A stretch of 20,578 nt of DNA from Coemansia sp. RSA 1804 (taxonomy: Eukaryota > Kickxellomycota > Kickxellomycetes > Kickxellales > Kickxellaceae): the NCBI GenBank assembly GCA_027578815.1, contig JANBTH010000328.1, positions 1-20,578 of the forward strand, read 5' to 3'. Position 1 is the first letter of the stretch, and every line of letters starts with the position of its first letter. A program made the translations under genes and the position numbers. Of this stretch, positions 1-8,558 are shown in pieces. The notes under the pieces are model-generated. The model did not search any database. It saw only the letters and a list, made by a program, of their open reading frames with translations, and had not been told where the DNA came from.

Positions 1-2838
1 TCTATTGCTGCCCAGTCAAACTCTCAGGGAGAGGCTATTAGCAACTCCAACTTGATGATGATTTTCCAAGCATTCTTTGACAGACAAGACCAGCGCGACG
101 CAAAGCGCGAGAAGGAAACGAAGGAATGGAGGGAGGAGCAGGCAAGGCGCGAAGCAAAGCGCGACCAGCGCGACGCAAAGCGCGAGAAGGAAACGAAGGA
201 ATGGAGGGAGGAGCAGGCAAGGCGCGAAGCAAAGCGCGACCAGCGCGACGCAAAGCGCGAGAAGGAAACGAAGGAATGGAGGGGGGAGCAGGCAAGGCGC
301 GATAAAGCCATTATCAACGCTTTGACACAGCTGACTCGGAATCCCGAGCATCAAACTTCGCGTGGAAAACAGCCTGTGTCCAACACAGCCGACCCTCACA
401 CACCGCTGCCTCGTTACAACAATGTAAGTACTGTCCCTGCTTGTCTCGGAGCTACATGGTACGAGTGCAGCCGTTGAGCAGGATCATAACATTAACCTCA
501 ACACCAGCATGCTACAAAAATACCCCCTTTTCCTTGCTGTAGTCGATCGACCAGTTAACGCCTCGCCTGCCAAATATCCAGTCGCAGACCAAAAGCAGCG
601 TTGCGGCACTTTGTAAGTTGGATAGCTAGCTATTTATTCCGGACAGAGTGGCTTTTCCAGGAGTTCGTTTTCTTATACTCAAACAAACACGCACACATGC
701 TTGTTGCCTATTATTATGTACTTTTAGCCGGCACGCCCCAGATGGCTGTGCAACCGATGGATCAATTCACGAAAGACGAGTACGCCAAATTGAGCGAGTC
801 TTATAAGGACACATGCAAATCGTCAAAGCTTGCAGATGCTCTCGCTATGCTTGGCGATGGCTGGAATGGAGCCTGGGACGAGTTTTGTTACAACAAAACA
901 CTTGCCGACACTGGCGATGTTGTAGCGATCCTGAAGGAGTATCGTCAAAAATGCGCCGGCATGAGGCTGAAGCTGGGCAGCGGTTCTGTACTGGAGCAGG
1001 TATACCAGGATGCATTTGGAGCGCTCGCTAAAGCCGTTCAGACACGAGCGGAGCTTACGCCCAGCACTACGCCCAGGCTGTGTTGGCATGACACGCACAA
1101 CAGACTCATCAGGCGCGGCGACGGCAGAAAGAGAAAGCCCGACGGCTGCTTTATTGTCGGATCGACAGGCAGCGTGCAATGGCACAATATATCGGTGGCG
1201 GTCGAAATCAAGGGTGACTCAATGGATGGCGAGCACCACGTCATCCGCGGCCAGATCCTTCAGGATTTCATTGACATGGCTGAAATCATGCCCCGGCGGT
1301 TTATGCTCGGTTTGACGCTCTCTCGCGGCGGAGAAATCCACCTGTACGTCTGTGTACCCGGCCGCATCTACATCGCGCCTCTTTACAACTTGCCTTCCGA
1401 GCACAACAGCAACACAGACTCAACAAGCGCCAAATACCTTGTGGCCTTTCTGCTGTTTTTGCACCAACAGCTGGGCAAAGACAGCGGATACCTGGCAAGA
1501 CATAGCATCGGCCTTCCATGCGGCTTTCGGCTGGACAGCATTGTGGACACATCCCGCGGCAGCGACAACACCCTCCCTTCGTCGACAGTCATCAGCCTGA
1601 ACTCTGCCGACGGAGTTACCGGCGGAGTGTTTGGGCGCCACAGCCACCTGAAAGGACAGCGGACGTGGAGCTATCCTGCCGCATATAGCGATGGCACGAT
1701 GCGAAATGCATTTTTCAAGTTCCAGTGGGGGTATGATAATGACCTCGAAATTGACGTGCATCGGTTTGTGCTGGCCAAAGGCGTGCGGCATGTGCCTAGG
1801 CTGCTCTATACTGCGAGCGTGGAGGGCAAGGGCGTTGGCCCCAACAGCCAAAGATTCAAGGGCGAAGCGCTGGTCATGGAGGACGTCGGCGGAAGCATCG
1901 TCTGGCACGCCTTTGACAAGGACGGCCTGAACATGGGCGATGCCTGCATAATCGATGTTTTCGCAGGCTATGTCCACACGCTGATAGCAGCTGCGGTGAT
2001 CGACACCCAGAACAAGTATGCGCTACATCGCGACGTGTCGATGGGCAACCTCATGGTTAGTGCCAAGGGCGCTCCCTACGTCATTGACTGGGGATGCGGA
2101 CGCGTGTGCACCCATGGCGAGGAGCCGCGGTCGTCTGGCAAGCAGATGATCGGGACGGCGATATACATGGGCATCCGCATCCTCACCAACTGCGCAACAA
2201 GGTCGGTTGTCGACGACCTCGAGTCATTGTTCCTCGTCTTCTGCCATTGTCTCTGGAGGCGGTACGGCAAGAGGAATGCCCACTACGAGGATATATGGTC
2301 GGTAAAGAGCTTGTCTAACGTCAGCAATGCGCGCATAGCCTGGTTGGTCTCGGAAAAGAACTTTTTTGATCGCATGGGGCTATCTGAAAATGACACGCCT
2401 AAAGCTCTTCGCGCTCTCGCTGTTGGCATGTACGCCGTCCTGTTCCCGAGCAAGTCGCCCATCCACAGCTTCAGTGCTGACGATGACGATCCGCGGGTGG
2501 ATGCTTTTGACGCACGGGGATGGCTACAGGTCTTTGATATAGCAATAGGATACGCGAGCATTAATGCTGGTGTGCATATGCGCTGTCTTCACAAGCTGCG
2601 CAAGTATGTGAAGAGAAAGTCGGCTCGTCGCATCTCGTTTATCGTCGAACCAGCGATCCAGCCTTCAGAAGACAGCTTAGAAGACGGCTTGCATGCTTCA
2701 TCAAATAGTGGTTCTGAGCGTCTTTCAGATGAAAGTAATACCGGAGACCTCCCCGAATCGCCGACACCGTCCGGCTTCAAGAAGCGGCCCCCTGGAAGTC
2801 TGCTTAGCCCCGCCAGTAGAAAAAAGAGGCAGCGGTAG
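1..2838 (+). CDS. FunK1 fungal-type protein kinase with PD-(D/E)XK-like N-terminal region; spliced, 5' partial
   Basis: Proposed exons are 1-423, 543-612 and 728-2838, giving 867 visible residues. The frame is open to the left edge, so the true start lies outside. Exon 1 ends in phase 0 at GTAAGT (424), exon 2 ends with one extra base at GTAAGT (613), and the splice restores the main frame exactly at 730. Domains in order: charged helical repeats (88-302), a Ser/Pro linker, and a region with RKPD (D codon 1141) followed by VEIK (E 1204, K 1210), which resembles the PD-(D/E)XK nuclease signature. The kinase then follows with FFKFQW (probable beta3 Lys), catalytic loop HRDVSMGN (D codon 2032, N 2047), DWG instead of DFG (2086), a GTAIYM P+1-like segment and the FunK1-typical DDLESLFLVF. 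The tail has two basic clusters, KKRP and RKKRQR, like a bipartite nuclear signal. FunK1 membership is confident. The substrate is unknown. Nuclease-like activity and nuclear targeting are inferences. A shorter form starting at ATG 742 cannot be excluded. Confidence 0.85.
88..302 (+). repeat. In-frame 75-bp tandem repeat, about 2.9 copies
   Basis: Copies lie at 88-162, 163-237 and 238-302 (the last partial). Copies 1 and 2 are identical, and copy 3 differs by a single base (A134 corresponds to G284, Glu to Gly). Each unit encodes 25 residues starting DQRDAKREKETKEW, very rich in Arg, Lys and Glu and predicted to be helical or coiled-coil. The unit length is a multiple of three, so copy number can change without breaking the kinase frame. 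Near identity implies recent expansion or homogenisation. Confidence 0.95.
424..542 (+). other. Predicted intron 1 of the FunK1 gene
   Basis: Donor GTAAGT at 424-429; acceptor after a pyrimidine-rich run ending CTGTAG at 542. A possible branch sequence TTAAC lies near 492. The length is 119 bp. The unspliced frame stops at 475-477, within the intron, while the spliced frame continues into exon 2. Confidence 0.75.
613..727 (+). other. Predicted intron 2 of the FunK1 gene
   Basis: Donor GTAAGT at 613-618 and acceptor CTTTTAG ending at 727; length 115 bp. The interior is AT-rich. Unspliced reading would add a hydrophobic stretch unlike the flanking protein and would need a TTG start. Splicing joins exon 2 to the kinase frame without loss of phase. 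Confidence 0.75.
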
Positions 2839-2929
2839 TTCCTTTTGTAGCATTAGTTAGTAGAAAATGGATCCCAAGAGACCCCACCTCATCTTGTAAA
2901 ACTTGATTTTTTTAAATATTTGCCTGGAA

Positions 2930-2935
2930 AATAAA
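2930..2935 (+). terminator. Polyadenylation signal of the FunK1 gene
   Basis: A canonical AATAAA about 92 bp after the TAG stop of the kinase, inside an AT-rich 3' region. Assigned by motif and position only. Confidence 0.55.
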
Positions 2936-3044
2936 ACATTTGTTCTTGGAATAGATATCCCATATTTCATCAGTCTTTAAAATTATGTGATAAAATTTCT
3001 TGCGCGTTTTCGCCCCGGTTTGCTGCAGCAGTGGATACAATCGC

Positions 3045-3826
3045 CAGGACTACAAGATCAGCCCCGACTATCCAAGCACCTGGAGTCGGAAAAGTAAAAC
3101 TAAACTGTTCTGAGAATAGATACAATGATGGTGATTTGGTCAGCCTGTGCTGAATGATTATTTCCGAGCAAAGATAAAGTGCAGCTGTGGTAAGCTACGC
3201 CATGGGGTGTTTACAGGGGCAAAATAAAGTAAACACTATGTGCCAGAGGAAGATGAACGATGCCCAGTATTTCATGCCGAAAATGAGGATATCAGACACC
3301 ACTTTTTGAATGTCCGCATATTCAACGTTTTTGGTGCTTTGTCGAGGAGTATCTCAAGTCTTCTTCTGGACAAGCCATTCCCAGAACAGATTTCGAAATC
3401 GACGTGGACAAGGTTATCTTTGGTTTTGGTGAATGGTCAAGTATTCTGCCAAACGCAGAAACATTACATGAGCTAGCTGTGTGGGAGCTTTTCCGCGCTC
3501 ATACTGAAACAGCCCTGGATAACTCGATACTAACGCCTCAAGCAATGTTTGCACGCTGGAGGAAGACAGTGTTAGAACGTATTATTCGCGATTTCTATGC
3601 TGCGCATAGCCACTCAAGCAACTCTTTTCAGGAAGGTTGGCTCAATGTCGACACCTCCTGGTTTCAGTTTGAACCAGGCGGAGCCAGTCAGCTGGACAAG
3701 TTGACCATTGACCTATCTTCTTTTCAACACGTTGCGTTACAGTCTCTCCGAGAACGCATTTTCAATGCAGGCGGTCCAAACTGCCATCACTGCGTTTTCT
3801 TTTATAAACTCTGTTTATTAGTATGA
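3045..3826 (+). pseudogene. Decayed C-terminal end of a LINE-like reverse-transcriptase ORF
   Basis: Translating across 3045-3826 gives protein-like sequence broken by stops at 3111, 3117, 3126, 3132 and 3225 and by a frame change near 3328. One frame reads FGQPVLNDYFRAKIK, then CPVFHAENEDIRHHF. The latter resembles the zinc-binding region after the reverse transcriptase in fungal LINEs, where CPxC and a later His/Cys pair are usual; here one expected Cys is Phe and another appears to be Val. The second frame then runs open from about 3332 to the stop at 3826, with WCFVEEYL and a helical Trp-rich tail (ELAVWELFRAH). No RT catalytic motif remains, so the assignment rests on the zinc-region pattern and the state of decay. 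It could instead be a broken cellular gene. The left edge is approximate. Confidence 0.5.
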
Positions 3827-4802
3827 TTTCAATTGGCAACAGTTGGGGCTCTAGATGTAGACCCAACATACTTGGTTGATAATAAATCAAATTATTTTGA
3901 AAAAATACTATTATAAATTTATCACGCATTTTACGTTTACTGTTGTGCACGGTTTCTGGCTCAGCAAGTAACAAGCCTTGTAATTCATGCAAATTCAAAC
4001 ATTAGAAACAGTACACAATGGTTACAGATATTACAACTGTTATTTTTATGTTGAGCAATAAAATGATGATACTTGCTCATCGCCAGATTGCCCGCAACTG
4101 TTAATATTCGCCAAATCCAAGGCAATTTCTAGTCATGGACTACACATCGTAGTTCTGATCTGTTGGGCAAAAAGAAGAGTAGCTCACAATTACGGATGCA
4201 GGGCGAAACTCTAGTAGAGATAAGTAAAATACAAAGCAATTGCCAGGATAAAAACAAAAGAAATAAGCGTACCTGGCAAGCTCTGTATTCCGGCAAATAA
4301 AGTACAGACTGCCGTTTAATTGTCTGACACAGACTTCCGACTGCCTTTTCAACAACCAATTCCATTGCATTCAGCAGTGCAAAATGAATTAGAACCTGCT
4401 TCATCTTGCAGCTGAAACAGTATAGATTCTCTAAATAGGCAAGGCAAAAATGTAAACATTTGAAACAAAAGACGCATTTCAATTGAGCAAGAAAACAATA
4501 ACCGCGGATAAAAACAAACAAACAGACAAAAATAAATGTAAACAAAACCATTTATTATTAGTCCACAGACAAACGAATGAAACGAGAATTCCATCCCTTG
4601 TTTCATTAACGCACTCTTATCAACAAAACTCGACAACAAGAACCATTCAACAAGTTACCACAAACAAAACAGAATGAATTGATTGACTAGGAAAAAGGTT
4701 TCATAACATTCGGGAAAAACAATAAACACTATAAGAAAAGAGAAGAGAAGAAAAGGAGGCAAGCAGCAAATATACACGAATACAATCGATTGCGATTTGC
4801 AT
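3827..4802. other. Non-coding stretch between the LINE relic and the zinc-finger gene
   Basis: AT-rich sequence without a recognisable gene. AATAAA occurs at 3881-3886 on the plus strand, just after the relic. The minus-strand AATAAA (TTTATT at 4551-4556) lies about 250 bp past the zinc-finger stop and may end that transcript. On the minus strand a short frame, MKQVLIHFALLNAMEL onward, runs from about 4409 to 4274, where CAG/GTACGC could be a donor and CAACAG near 4160 an acceptor. That possible small spliced gene is unsupported by homology I can recognise. Open frames here on the minus strand are otherwise Phe/Leu/Cys-rich AT artefacts. Confidence 0.5.
4551..4556 (-). terminator. Candidate polyadenylation signal of the zinc-finger gene
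   Basis: TTTATT on the plus strand, so AATAAA in the direction of the minus-strand zinc-finger gene, about 250 bp beyond its stop. It is the clearest signal in the region but is not proven to be the one used. Confidence 0.4.
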
Positions 4803-5993
4803 TCAATAGAACGGCCACTGCAGGTGGATGGGTGGCGACGATTGCTGCGAGTATGTGCGTCTGTAGGGATGGAATGCGCTTGTAGGGACTGTGTTTGCTG
4901 CTGCTGCAGCGGCTGCCTCCAAGCTGTCTGTGGCAAATGCGCTATTGTGCGCGTCTGCCAGAAGCCCCATTGTTGCTCTTGGGCCGGCCTCCTGTGCTGT
5001 TGCAGCAACATACGGTGCTGCCTTTGCCGTTGCTGACCGCGCGCCACGGCCACGGCGGCTGCGTGGCGACAGATGGGTGCGGTAGTGCTGCATCATGTTG
5101 TCCTGTCTGGAAAAGCGGCTTGAGCAGCCAGGATACAGGCAGTGGTAGTTCTTCTCGCCGGTGTGGATGCGGAAATGCCTTGACAGATGGCCGCTGGTGG
5201 TGAATGCCTTGCCGCAGCCTGCAAATGTGCAGACGTACTTGCGCTTTGCCGGGACGGTGCGAGGGACCACTGACTGCGTGTATGGAACAGACATTGGCAT
5301 TGATACCGGAACCGGCATGTGCATCTGCATTGGCGCCGACATGTGCGTGTGGGTGTAGGCGTGAGGGGGCGAGGGCAATGAAGGCATCTGCTCAAGGGCT
5401 GGCAGAGCCGCCTGGTGCGCGCTGGGTGGCGTGTATATCTGCAGGCCATTGTGCATGTGCGGATGGGTCTTGTGGAAGGAGTCGTGGCTGCAGCAGTGGT
5501 CCCGCGGATACAGCGCCTGGGCTCCAGCACCAGGCTTTGTCTTCTCGGCATAGCTTGCCATGCCAACAGCCTCAATCAGAGCTGACAGCGACGGCAGACG
5601 AGTGGGCGTCAGCTGCGGCGAGATTGATCTGGTGCTGTTTCTGCTGAATGCCGAAGAGCGCGATCTGCTTGTCTGGCGCGGCGAGCAGTCTGGAGTAAGC
5701 TCAGGAACCGACAGATGGCGGAGACTGCCGCCTTTTGAGCTGTTGTTTTCTGCTAGGGAGCTGAATGTGCTGCGGACGCTGCTGCAGGTGTCGTCATTGA
5801 GAATGCTGACGCTGTGGCCCATTGCTGTCCTGATTGACAGCGACCGCATCTGCCTGTCAGGGCCAGCGGCGGTTGCAATGCTGGTGTTGTAGATACCATT
5901 GCCAGACAGAGAGGTGCATTTGGATGCGCCCGACCACAGGCCAAGGTTGGATGGGCGCCTGGAATCGGTGGCAGAGGGCAGAGATGGCGACAT
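4803..5993 (-). CDS. C2H2 zinc-finger transcription factor, Nrg1-like repressor type
   Basis: A 396-residue nuclear DNA-binding protein in one exon. The ATG at 5993 has a purine at -3. Two adjacent C2H2 fingers, both C-x4-C-x12-H-x3-H, use C255, C260, H273, H277 and C285, C290, H303, H307, with the standard TGEK-type linker. The finger cores FTTSGHLSRHFRIH and RFSRQDNMMQHYRTH closely match the Nrg1/Nrg2 family, which represses glucose-repressed, stress and filamentation genes in yeasts by binding CCCT-type sites. N-terminal to the fingers are Ser/Thr-rich stretches with many S/T-P sites, a short hydrophobic helix (LPSLSALIEAVGM) and a Met/His/Pro-rich linker. A basic patch (SPRSRRGRG) follows the fingers, then an eight-residue-scale Ala run. 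Family assignment is from finger sequence only. The actual targets and whether it represses or activates are unknown. Confidence 0.85.
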   Translation of the reverse strand: MSPSLPSATDSRRPSNLGLWSGASKCTSLSGNGIYNTSIATAAGPDRQMRSLSIRTAMGHSVSILNDDTCSSVRSTFSSLAENNSSKGGSLRHLSVPELTPDCSPRQTSRSRSSAFSRNSTRSISPQLTPTRLPSLSALIEAVGMASYAEKTKPGAGAQALYPRDHCCSHDSFHKTHPHMHNGLQIYTPPSAHQAALPALEQMPSLPSPPHAYTHTHMSAPMQMHMPVPVSMPMSVPYTQSVVPRTVPAKRKYVCTFAGCGKAFTTSGHLSRHFRIHTGEKNYHCLYPGCSSRFSRQDNMMQHYRTHLSPRSRRGRGARSATAKAAPYVAATAQEAGPRATMGLLADAHNSAFATDSLEAAAAAAANTVPTSAFHPYRRTYSQQSSPPIHLQWPFY

Positions 5994-6275
5994 TTCAAAA
6001 AGAGTAAGACAGAGGAGGAATGCAAGGGTGGGAGGGAGAGCGAGAGAGAGAGAGGAAGGGTGACGGAGCAGAAATGAAAAAGAGCGGTTGCAAGGAAGAA
6101 AAGGGGGAAAAGAAGGTAAGAGGGAGGTGTCTAGCTGTTGCGCTGTGCTGTGCCGTGCTATGCTATGCTCTGCGATACTGTGCTATAATGTGCTGTACTG
6201 TTCTGTAGGAGTGATGGTCAAACAGAAGCAGGATGAAGACCGCAAGGCCCCTCCTTTATATACGGCCAAGCCCCT
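5994..6275 (-). promoter_or_regulatory. Core promoter and 5' leader of the zinc-finger gene
   Basis: On the minus strand a TATATAAA box lies at 6255-6262, about 262 bp upstream of the ATG, implying a leader of roughly 230 nt. In the sense direction the leader is strongly pyrimidine-rich opposite the purine tract at 6026-6060. CCCCT pentamers (AGGGG on the gene strand) at 6248-6252 and 6271-6275 bracket the TATA box. AGGGG/CCCCT is the stress-response element, and related CCCT cores are bound by Nrg1-type proteins, so stress control or self-repression is possible but inferred. Confidence 0.6.
6134..6207. repeat. Degenerate TGCTG/TGCTA simple repeat
   Basis: A run of diverged pentamers (tgctg, tgccg, tgcta, tgctc and similar) lies inside the predicted leader of the zinc-finger gene. 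It is low-complexity DNA with no coding sense. Confidence 0.7.
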
Positions 6276-6975
6276 GGGACCTGGTTAGGCTCTGCCAGTG
6301 TATTTTTTAACTTTTTTAGAGAACCGCGGTCTGGCGGCTGGACCGTCACGCTCCCTCATTGTGCCTTTCATCATGTCACTTTGCCATTTGCTGTGCAGAA
6401 CAAAACCGAGATCGCGCTTTTCTCATACTCGGGCTTTTGCGCTGGGAAAACAAAAGGTCCAGCGTAATTATCTGTCTCGGTCTGGACCAGCATGCAGACC
6501 GCTGCCTGTAACATGCCATTTATCCAACAATGCCAGAATTTGGGGGATGGTCTAATGAATAGAGACCGTCTGTGTCGGTTGCTGGTCGCTGTTTATCCTG
6601 CAATGGATAATGCCTGGCTTATTATTGGCTGCATCTGCAGTGAATAGCACACACGCCACCTCCACCTTCTCGGAACGCCTCTCGGCAGACAGGCAATACC
6701 ACCGCTGTTGTTTGTGTGTTCGGCTGCCACTCTCTACATTGCAAGCTGACAAGCACTGGATTCTGGCGATATCTGCAACTGATGTCAGGCATATGGATGT
6801 TTTGCCGGTGGGTGTTGTTGCGGGAATATGGTAAAGGCCTGGAATGTTTGTGTGTGTGTTTTTGCTATGAGCATATACTGTCAACAGCATTTAAAAAGAA
6901 CCGCCAACCCAAGCAACAAAAACAAACAATAGGGACATCTCTATCTACAAGCAAGAGAAAAACTGGCTTGCTTGC

Positions 6976-6999
6976 TGGATGGATGGATGGATGGATGGA
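6976..6999. repeat. TGGA tetranucleotide microsatellite, 6 copies
   Basis: Six perfect consecutive TGGA units, followed by imperfect extension (cagatggctggctgg). Confidence 0.95.
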
Positions 7000-7735
7000 C
7001 AGATGGCTGGCTGGGCGATTAGCATCCAGCTCAACCAAAAACAATGCTCTGGCTTATCCATCGCCGCTGCATTCTTGTATTTTCCTCGCATAGTGGATGT
7101 GTATAAATCCACACAATATCTCTGTTCTTATGAATCGTGCTTTTGCCGCTTGCCTTTTCTGCCTTGTTGCCTTGTTGTTTCATTGCGCACAGGCAGAAAT
7201 AAAGCAGAACCGGTATTGTTCTGACCAGAGACACATTGTGTGCAATGTTTTGGTTTTCTCGTTCGTTTAAAGTTGGTTACTCGGTTTGCTGCATTGTTGT
7301 GTTTGCGAGCATTGTCGCAAACCTTGTTTTCTATTTACTTATCTTTTAAGAGCAATAGCTGAACAACGCAGTGCGATGAACCAGATAGACTATCGCAAAG
7401 CAGAAACCACGATGGCTCAAGGATATTATTCACACTAGCCTCGTCCTGCTTGGCCAAAGGTATTCTTTGCCAGCGATCGAGAGCTACGCCCGCGCCATCA
7501 AGCACAAGCCAGCAGTCCAGCAAGCGCTGGGTGCTCTCTGCTGGCCGACAAAGCATGCTCTGGCTGCAAACAAAACAGACCACACACCACACTCACCAAG
7601 TGTCAACAAGCTGCTAAATGTGGCTGCTTACCAGACCTATTTTTGTATTCTGCTACTTGCTGTCCGGTCCACTGCGCACTCTGTGCAAACGCCAAAAAGA
7701 TTGCACTCCCCTTTTTGGCCTGCAGCACTATAACG

Positions 7736-7985
7736 GGGAGAAATCCTTGGTATATTTTTATGGTAAATGCAAACAGTGTTCCTGGGTCTAATCCTAAAAC
7801 ACAGCGGGATTTCTCCCATTTCAGGATAAATATCACGGACCTCGGTCTTTGGCCATATATGGACATGCATGCCACTCTGAAAACGGCAATGTAATATAAG
7901 GAACTAGTGGGGATTGGCCAAGAAGAGGCGTACGCTGCTCAAACAGCCCAGCAGCGCAATCCACTTTCGGTTGAAATGGGAGAAA
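7736..7985. repeat. Set of related inverted repeats built on GGGAGAAA
   Basis: GGGAGAAATCC at 7736-7746 pairs perfectly with GGATTTCTCCC at 7807-7817 (11 bp, 60-base spacing). The overlapping segment TTTCTCCCATTTCA at 7810-7823 pairs perfectly with TGAAATGGGAGAAA at 7972-7985 (14 bp). The middle copy can therefore pair with either side. These may be factor-binding sites, an RNA structure, or remnants of a mobile element. Confidence 0.6.
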
Positions 7986-8530
7986 AATGAGGAACGGGCA
8001 TGGACTCTATGCAGAGAAAATGTGGATTTAGAGGTGGCACACTGCTGGAGCTGTCATATCAACTCTACATCAAACAAAAACACGCAAAATAACACAACAC
8101 AGGCCTTGTGTCTATGTCACTGAGAAATGTCTTGTCAAGACATTGTGGAGCAGAAAAAGAAACATCGAACACAGGTACAAAGGCCCGAGTCTGGTCGCAG
8201 TCCAAGAAAAGACATACTGCTGCACGCAAACCACACTTGTTGCGTAATAATCCATCTTTGAAATGCACAGCGTATTCACTCCGCAATACGCATTATCCAT
8301 GCCAATTCCAGCAGCGGCATGAGCAAAGAAAGACACAGACCGTCATTCAAAAGCAGTGTTGATGAAAAAGAATACATGGCACCCAGAACAAACATAACAA
8401 GCACAAAGCAGCAGGCGCGGAGAAACATGGAGCAAGCTCAAAGAGAGCATTCTGCGCACCCGCGGGTTGGCAGGCAAGGAGCGACCCAGGCCAGAGCGGA
8501 TATGGCTTGGGTTGTTCCTCGGCTCCTCTC

Positions 8531-8558
8531 TTGCAGCTTCCCCATGGGGAGGCTGCAA
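8531..8558. repeat. 28-bp near-perfect palindrome
   Basis: The sequence TTGCAGCTTCCCC at 8531-8543, read through the central CCATGG, is mirrored to 8558 with one mismatched pair (8538/8551 or the neighbouring pair) and no loop. Such symmetry in non-coding DNA fits a dimeric protein-binding site or a cruciform. Confidence 0.75.

Noticed and set aside
16..399. Three repetitive minus-strand open frames rich in Phe, Leu and Cys
   Set aside because: They are the reverse complement of the 75-bp coding repeat, and the plus strand has splice-consistent coding sense.
4129..4639. Hydrophobic minus-strand frames suggesting a membrane protein
   Set aside because: The Phe/Leu/Cys bias follows AT-rich DNA. 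There is no conserved motif, and the frames are interrupted by plausible splice or stop signals.
7467..7620. Plus-strand peptide IESYARAIKHKPAVQQAL, resembling the last helix of a glutathione S-transferase
   Set aside because: Only about 20 residues look similar. No thioredoxin-like half or other exons could be found upstream, and the frame starts without an ATG.
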